NCBI GenBank assembly: GCA_013813345.1 | Contig: JACCRW010000105.1 | Location: 1 to 9,055 of the forward strand | Length of the DNA stretch: 9,055 bases | Direction: 5' to 3' | From: Actinomycetota bacterium | Lineage (GTDB): Bacteria > Actinomycetota > Thermoleophilia > Gaiellales > Gaiellaceae | Shown: positions 5,440 to 9,055 of the stretch, piece by piece | How the letters are laid out: each line of letters begins with the position of its first letter | Numbering within the stretch: position 1 is the first letter of the stretch | Notes under the pieces: model-generated | What the model saw: the letters and a program-made list of their open reading frames with translations, nothing else | The model's database searches: none | Told to the model about the DNA's origin: nothing | Made by a program: the position numbers and the translations under genes

Positions 5440-5882
5440 TGGCTGCAGTGGTTGCGCTTGCGCTCGTGGCGGGTGTGGCCGGCTCGATCCAGGTCGCCGT
5501 GATGGGGCGCTTCGGCGAGCGGATCGGCTCGATCGAGGCGCTCGTCGCGAACCTCGCCTTCTCGACCCTGCTTGCCTCGCTCGTCCTCCTCGCCCTCCGC
5601 CAGGGCTTCGGCGGGACCGGCGACGCCTTTCGCTCGCCCTGGTGGTACTGGCTCGGCGGCGGCGGCATGGGCGTGCTGGTCGTTTTCTCGATCACGGTGT
5701 GCGCGCCGCGGATCGGCGCGACGGCGACGATCGGAGTCCTGATCGCGGGACAGCTCGCGATGGGCGTCGTGATCGACCGCTTCGGGCTCTTCGGCGTCGA
5801 GGAGGTGGCGCTGACCTGGCCGCGCGCCGTCGGCGTCGTCCTACTCGGGCTCGGCGCTGGATTGTCTCTCTACAAGGGCTAA
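5427..5882 (+). CDS. YdcZ-family (DUF606) DMT-superfamily small membrane protein
   Basis: A 151-residue, five-helix inner-membrane protein, the usual length for the YdcZ/DUF606 branch of the drug/metabolite transporter superfamily. Helices at about 5-24, 36-57, 72-91, 99-116 and 131-148. The conserved stretch RIGATATIGVLIAGQLAMGVVIDRFGLFG-like region (95-123) is characteristic: small-residue-rich helix, AGQL, then IDRFGLFG. Members are half-size DMT proteins thought to act as dimers; substrate unknown. GTG 5427 is used because ATG 5439 has its GGGAG only 2 nt away, too close to serve as a ribosome site. It is transcribed away from the EthD-crotonase cluster and converges on the histidine kinase; its TAA touches the long palindrome that follows. 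Confidence 0.85.
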   Translation: MSGAMAAVVALALVAGVAGSIQVAVMGRFGERIGSIEALVANLAFSTLLASLVLLALRQGFGGTGDAFRSPWWYWLGGGGMGVLVVFSITVCAPRIGATATIGVLIAGQLAMGVVIDRFGLFGVEEVALTWPRAVGVVLLGLGAGLSLYKG

Positions 5883-6046
5883 GAGCCTCTAACACAATGA
5901 AGCTCTGTGCCGCCGGAGCGCGCTGGGCGGCCCGAGGCGGCGTCCTCAGTTGTGTCGATATGGCCTGCATATCGACGCTCCCTGCGTCCTTGCCTCGCAC
6001 CACCCATCGCACCCCGCCGACGAGGCCCCCTTGTGGTAGAGGCTCT
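5882..6046. repeat. Long imperfect palindrome (foldback/MITE-like element) filling a convergent intergenic gap
   Basis: The outer 16-bp arms, AGAGCCTCTAACACAA (5882-5897) and TTGTGGTAGAGGCTCT (6031-6046), are reverse complements with one mismatch. At the centre a perfect 9-bp stem, GTCGATATG (5954-5962) and CATATCGAC (5968-5976), closes a 5-nt loop. Between them the arms (81 and 79 nt) remain partly similar, including CGAGGC (5933-5938) facing GCCTCG (5992-5997). The element runs from the last base of the YdcZ-like TAA to the middle of the histidine kinase stop codon. No clear target-site duplication and no transposase are visible. It could be a MITE or foldback remnant, a bidirectional terminator, or both. 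The only open frames in it look non-coding. Confidence 0.65.
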
Positions 6047-8747
6047 ACGCCGCTCGCGGCAGGCAGACGGTGAAGCAGCTGCCTCTGCCGAGCTCCGACT
6101 CGGCCCAGATCGAGCCGCCGCTCTGGCTGACGATTCCGTGCACCGTGGCGAGCCCGAGACCGGTGCCCTCGCCCACGTCCTTCGTCGTGAAGAACGGCTC
6201 GAAGATCCGCTCGGCGAGCTCCGCATCCATCCCAACCCCGGTGTCCCGGACGGTGAGGATCACGTAGGCGCCCGGCTCGAGCTCGTGGAGCCCATCGCCG
6301 GAGTCGACATCGAGGTTCGCGGTGCCGATCGAGAGCGTGCCGCCGCCGGACATCACATCGCGGGCATTGATCGCGAGGTTCAGCAGCACCTGCTCGATCT
6401 GGGTCGGGTCGGCAACGATCGGGCCGAGCTCGGCGTCGAGCGCCGACGAGAGCACGATGTCGTCCCCGAGGAGGCGCGCGACCATCGAGGTCATCCCCGA
6501 GATCACCTCGTTCAGGTCGAGCTCGCGCGGATGCAGGACTTGCTTGCGGCTGAAGGCGAGCAGCTGGGAGGTGAGCTCGGCGGCGCGACCGGAGGCCCGC
6601 TGGATCTGGACGATGCTCTCGCGGACGGAGTCGGTGCCGCCGGCGTCGAGCTCGAGCACGCCGAGCTCGGCGTAGCCGCCGATCGCCGTCAGCAGGTTGT
6701 TGAAGTCGTGGGCGATCCCGCCCGCGAGCCGCCCGATCGACTCCATCTTCTGGGCTTGGCGGAGCTGCTCCGCGATCCGCTCGCGCTCGCTGACGTCGCG
6801 CGCGAAGACGAGGGTCAGCTCGGGCTCGCCGGCCGGGTTGCGCAGCAACACGCTCGAGCCCTCGACGAGCGCCCAGGAGCCATCCTTGCGCCGGATCCGG
6901 CGGATCGGCAGCGAGGGCGTCCTGCCCCGGAGCGCCAGCGGAGGATCGGTCGGGTCCGCGAGCTCGGAGGCGTACCTTCCGACGAGCTCGTCGATCCCGT
7001 AGCCGAGCACGCGCTCGTGGGCCGAGTTCGCATACGTGATTCGGCCTTCCAGATCGATCAGCGCAATCAGGTCGTGCGAGTTCTCGAGCACCCGTCGATA
7101 CAGCTCCTCGCTTCGCTGCAGCTCTGCGTAGAGATGCGCGTTCTCGAGGGCGAGTGAGGCGAGCTGCGCGTAGCGCTCGAGGAGAGCGATCTCGGAGCTT
7201 CCGAACGACCGCGAACGATCGTCGTAGGCGACGCCGAGAACCCCCTTCACCTCGCCGCCGGCTCGCAGGGGGACGCCGAGCACGGCGTGGAAGCCCGCTC
7301 CTTCGAAGTGCGGCAAGCGACCTTTCCAGGAGCCGTAGTCGTCGACGGCGAGCGAGGTTCCGGTTTCCCAGACCCGGCCGGCGATCCCCTGGCCGCAGGC
7401 GACGATGCTGCTGGGCAGTCGCTCGAACAGCCCGAGTCGGACCCGGAGCTGCATCGTCGCACCCCGGTCGTCGAGGAGATAGAGATAGCCGTGCGTCGTC
7501 CCGAGGAGCGAGCGGGCGCTGTCGACAACCGACTCGAGCACGCTGTCGAGCTCGAGCCGGTCGAGCAGGCCGAGCGTCGTTCGGTGCAGGGCCGCGAGCT
7601 CTTCGTTGCGCCGGGTGAGGGCCTCCAGATCGGCGGCCGCGCGAAGGGCGGCGCTCGCCTGGTTCGCGAACGTGCGCAGGGCCTGGAGCCGCTCGCGCGA
7701 CGGCAGCAGCGAATCCTCCGGATCGTCCGCCCAGATAAAGCCGGTCACGCTTCCCGCCCGGTCGACGAGCGGCACGATCAGCCAGTGCCGGTTCCACGCG
7801 AGCGGCCCGTGGCCGTTTCGAACCGAGGCGTAGCTCGAATGATTGGGTACCCGCGGCACGGCGACCTCGCGCGGGAGGAGGTAGCAGCCCTCGATCTCGA
7901 AGTCAGGATCGAGGATCGTCGCCACCTCGGCGGCGGTGATCTCGAAGTCGAGCGTGGGATCGTCCAGCCGCCAGCCGGCCGCTCCCCGGAGCACGAACCC
8001 TCCCGCTCCGTCCGCGATCGCCGCGACCACCTTCTCGAAGCCGAGCGCGTGCTGGATTCCGCGCGTCACAGCTCCGAGAACCGATTCGGCGGTCTCGAGC
8101 GCGTTCAGACGCGCGGAGACCTCGAGCAGGTTCGCAAGCGAGGCCCGGTCGCGAGCAGCCACGGCCGCGGCCTGAGCTGCGTCGATCGAAAGGGCAAGGT
8201 GCGCCGCCACCGCGGAGAGGAGCTCGAGCTCCTCGTCACCGGGCACCGCGCCCGACTCCGGCTCGTCCACCGAGAGGATTCCGAGCAGCGACCCGTCCGA
8301 GCCGAGCATCGGCGCGATCAGCCCGTCTTCCGGGTGCCAGGCGTCAGGGCTCTCAGAGACGGGCAGGGCGGGCAGATAGACGGCGCCGAACTCGCTCCAG
8401 TCGAGCTCGCCGTGCGGGATGAAGTAGACATCGCCGCGGCGGAAGCGCTCGTCGAGCATCGGCGCCCAGGCGGAGAGGGTCGTTGTCGTCCCGAGGAGCA
8501 GGTCCCGGGCCTCCTCATTGCCATGCGCGGCGACGACCTCGAAGTCGTCCCACTGGGGCCGGTAGAGATTGACGACAACCGCGCGGAAGCCGAGGCTCTC
8601 GCCGAGAATCTCCGCGATTCGCTCGAGGAGAACGGCCGGCTCCTGCTCGAGACGCTGAAGCCGGAGTACCTCGAGCAGGCCGCGCAGGTGAGGCAGCGCG
8701 GATTCGTTCAGGATCGGCGGGCTCATTCCCCTTCCGATGATCGGCAT
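6045..8747 (-). CDS. Cytoplasmic hybrid-sensor-type histidine kinase: GAF-GAF-GAF-PAS-HisKA-HATPase
   Basis: A 900-residue sensor kinase with no membrane helix, so it senses an intracellular or diffusible signal. By pattern: three GAF-like domains at about 35-190, 205-370 and 385-540 (the third clearest, with GQGIAGRVWETG and GVPLRAGGEVKGVLGV), PAS at about 546-655 (SHDLIALIDLEGRITYAN, RKDGSW), a coiled linker, HisKA with phosphoacceptor His680 (GGIAHDFNN), then the ATPase domain: N box LNLAINARD 789-797, G1 DTGVGM 835-840, F box FEPFFTT 849-855, G2 GEGTGLGL 859-866. It has no receiver domain and no response regulator lies in the window, so its partner is elsewhere. Start is uncertain: ATG 8747 has GGGA 3 nt upstream, ATG 8726 has GGAAGG 3 nt upstream. 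It begins 26 nt after the molybdopterin-subunit gene and may be co-transcribed. Despite the word hybrid-type, no receiver is fused. Confidence 0.92.
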   Translation of the reverse strand: MPIIGRGMSPPILNESALPHLRGLLEVLRLQRLEQEPAVLLERIAEILGESLGFRAVVVNLYRPQWDDFEVVAAHGNEEARDLLLGTTTTLSAWAPMLDERFRRGDVYFIPHGELDWSEFGAVYLPALPVSESPDAWHPEDGLIAPMLGSDGSLLGILSVDEPESGAVPGDEELELLSAVAAHLALSIDAAQAAAVAARDRASLANLLEVSARLNALETAESVLGAVTRGIQHALGFEKVVAAIADGAGGFVLRGAAGWRLDDPTLDFEITAAEVATILDPDFEIEGCYLLPREVAVPRVPNHSSYASVRNGHGPLAWNRHWLIVPLVDRAGSVTGFIWADDPEDSLLPSRERLQALRTFANQASAALRAAADLEALTRRNEELAALHRTTLGLLDRLELDSVLESVVDSARSLLGTTHGYLYLLDDRGATMQLRVRLGLFERLPSSIVACGQGIAGRVWETGTSLAVDDYGSWKGRLPHFEGAGFHAVLGVPLRAGGEVKGVLGVAYDDRSRSFGSSEIALLERYAQLASLALENAHLYAELQRSEELYRRVLENSHDLIALIDLEGRITYANSAHERVLGYGIDELVGRYASELADPTDPPLALRGRTPSLPIRRIRRKDGSWALVEGSSVLLRNPAGEPELTLVFARDVSERERIAEQLRQAQKMESIGRLAGGIAHDFNNLLTAIGGYAELGVLELDAGGTDSVRESIVQIQRASGRAAELTSQLLAFSRKQVLHPRELDLNEVISGMTSMVARLLGDDIVLSSALDAELGPIVADPTQIEQVLLNLAINARDVMSGGGTLSIGTANLDVDSGDGLHELEPGAYVILTVRDTGVGMDAELAERIFEPFFTTKDVGEGTGLGLATVHGIVSQSGGSIWAESELGRGSCFTVCLPRAA

Positions 8748-8773
8748 CCGTCCCGACTGCTTGAGCGGTAGCG

Positions 8774-9055
8774 CTAGAGCCCCAGGATGTCGTCCGGCCG
8801 CACCGGCACGCGAGTCAGCGCCCGGCCGGTGGCGTCGCGGAGGGCGGAGAGGATCGCGGCAGTGGAGACCACGGTCGGCGGCTCGCCGACGCCCTTGACG
8901 CCATAGGGAGCGTCGGGCTCGGGATCCTCCACGAGCACGCTCTCGACCGGAGGCATGTCGAGCGTCGTCGGAATCAGGTAGTCGGTGAAGCTCGCATTCG
9001 TGATCAGGCCGTCGCGGGTCTGGATCTCCTCCATCAGCGCGAGCCCGAGCCCCTG
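8774..9055 (-). CDS. Xanthine dehydrogenase-family molybdopterin-binding subunit, C-terminal end only
   Basis: The frame is open to the right edge: 93 codons plus TAG are visible, the last tenth or so of a subunit usually about 750 residues long. It reads QGLGLALMEE, then TNASFTDYLIPTTLDMPP, then APYGVKGVGEPPT, all conserved in the last molybdenum-cofactor-binding domain of the xanthine dehydrogenase/CO dehydrogenase large-subunit superfamily. The Glu of VGEPP corresponds to the catalytic base of xanthine oxidase (visible residue 58). These enzymes hydroxylate purines, aldehydes or N-heterocycles at a molybdenum centre and act with FAD and 2Fe-2S subunits, which would lie beyond the window. 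Substrate cannot be assigned from this end. The histidine kinase follows after 26 nt on the same strand. Confidence 0.88.
   Translation of the reverse strand, partial: QGLGLALMEEIQTRDGLITNASFTDYLIPTTLDMPPVESVLVEDPEPDAPYGVKGVGEPPTVVSTAAILSALRDATGRALTRVPVRPDDILGL

Noticed and set aside
5897..6073. Small protein starting MKLCAAGARWAARGG inside the palindrome
   Set aside because: No ribosome site, no recognisable motif and it runs into the kinase gene on the opposite strand; more likely chance coding in the repeat.
5692..7797. 701-codon minus-strand open frame overlapping the histidine kinase
   Set aside because: Arg/Ala-rich with no domain; out-of-frame shadow of the kinase on the same strand.
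7287..8771. 494-codon plus-strand frame opposite the kinase
   Set aside because: No domain; antisense shadow of a strongly supported gene.
8774..9055. Idea that the molybdenum hydroxylase is a selenium-dependent type linked to the selenoprotein
   Set aside because: Only the C-terminal end is visible and the selenium in such enzymes is a separate labile ligand; nothing in this stretch supports it.

Overview
The window is G+C-rich throughout (roughly 70% by eye). Its genes are typical of an aerobic, acyl-CoA-degrading soil bacterium. The gene styles fit a high-GC actinobacterium, perhaps of the Thermoleophilia type, but this is inference because there is no rRNA or other marker here. I find no CRISPR array, tRNA, rRNA, transposase or phage gene.

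Left block (+ strand, 2-2318): the 3' part of an AidB-type acyl-CoA dehydrogenase, a class I SAM-dependent methyltransferase 13 nt downstream, then, 9 nt further, a 73-residue SelW-like (Rdx family) gene that ordinary gene calling would miss. Its reading frame has one in-frame TGA, exactly at the second position of the family's CxxC/CxxU redox motif. A hairpin resembling a bacterial SECIS element lies just downstream of that TGA. The spacing suggests one operon, so the window appears to encode a selenoprotein.

Second block (2319-3341, +): an imperfect hairpin and an AT-rich promoter region with a 22-bp inverted repeat over the -10/start region. It drives a four-helix membrane protein with a coiled coil and a C-terminal double zinc ribbon. 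Its stop codon overlaps that of the convergent gene that follows.

Third block (- strand, 3338-5377): an EthD-like small protein, a MenB-like crotonase whose GTG start shares a base with the EthD stop, a decayed GNAT acetyltransferase remnant, and a PaaG-like crotonase. This looks like a small acyl-CoA degradation cluster. Divergent to it is a YdcZ-type (DUF606) membrane protein at 5427-5882; the two directions appear to share an overlapping promoter region.

Right block (5882-9055): the convergent gap between the YdcZ-like gene and a 900-residue cytoplasmic histidine kinase is filled, nearly from stop codon to stop codon, by a long imperfect palindrome of about 165 bp. The kinase (three GAF domains, PAS, HisKA, HATPase) lies 26 nt downstream of the C-terminal end of a xanthine-dehydrogenase-family molybdopterin subunit that runs off the right edge.

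Most interesting points: the hidden CxxU SelW-like gene with its SECIS-like hairpin, the palindromic element at 5882-6046, the palindromic operator at 2403-2424, and the GNAT remnant between the two crotonases.
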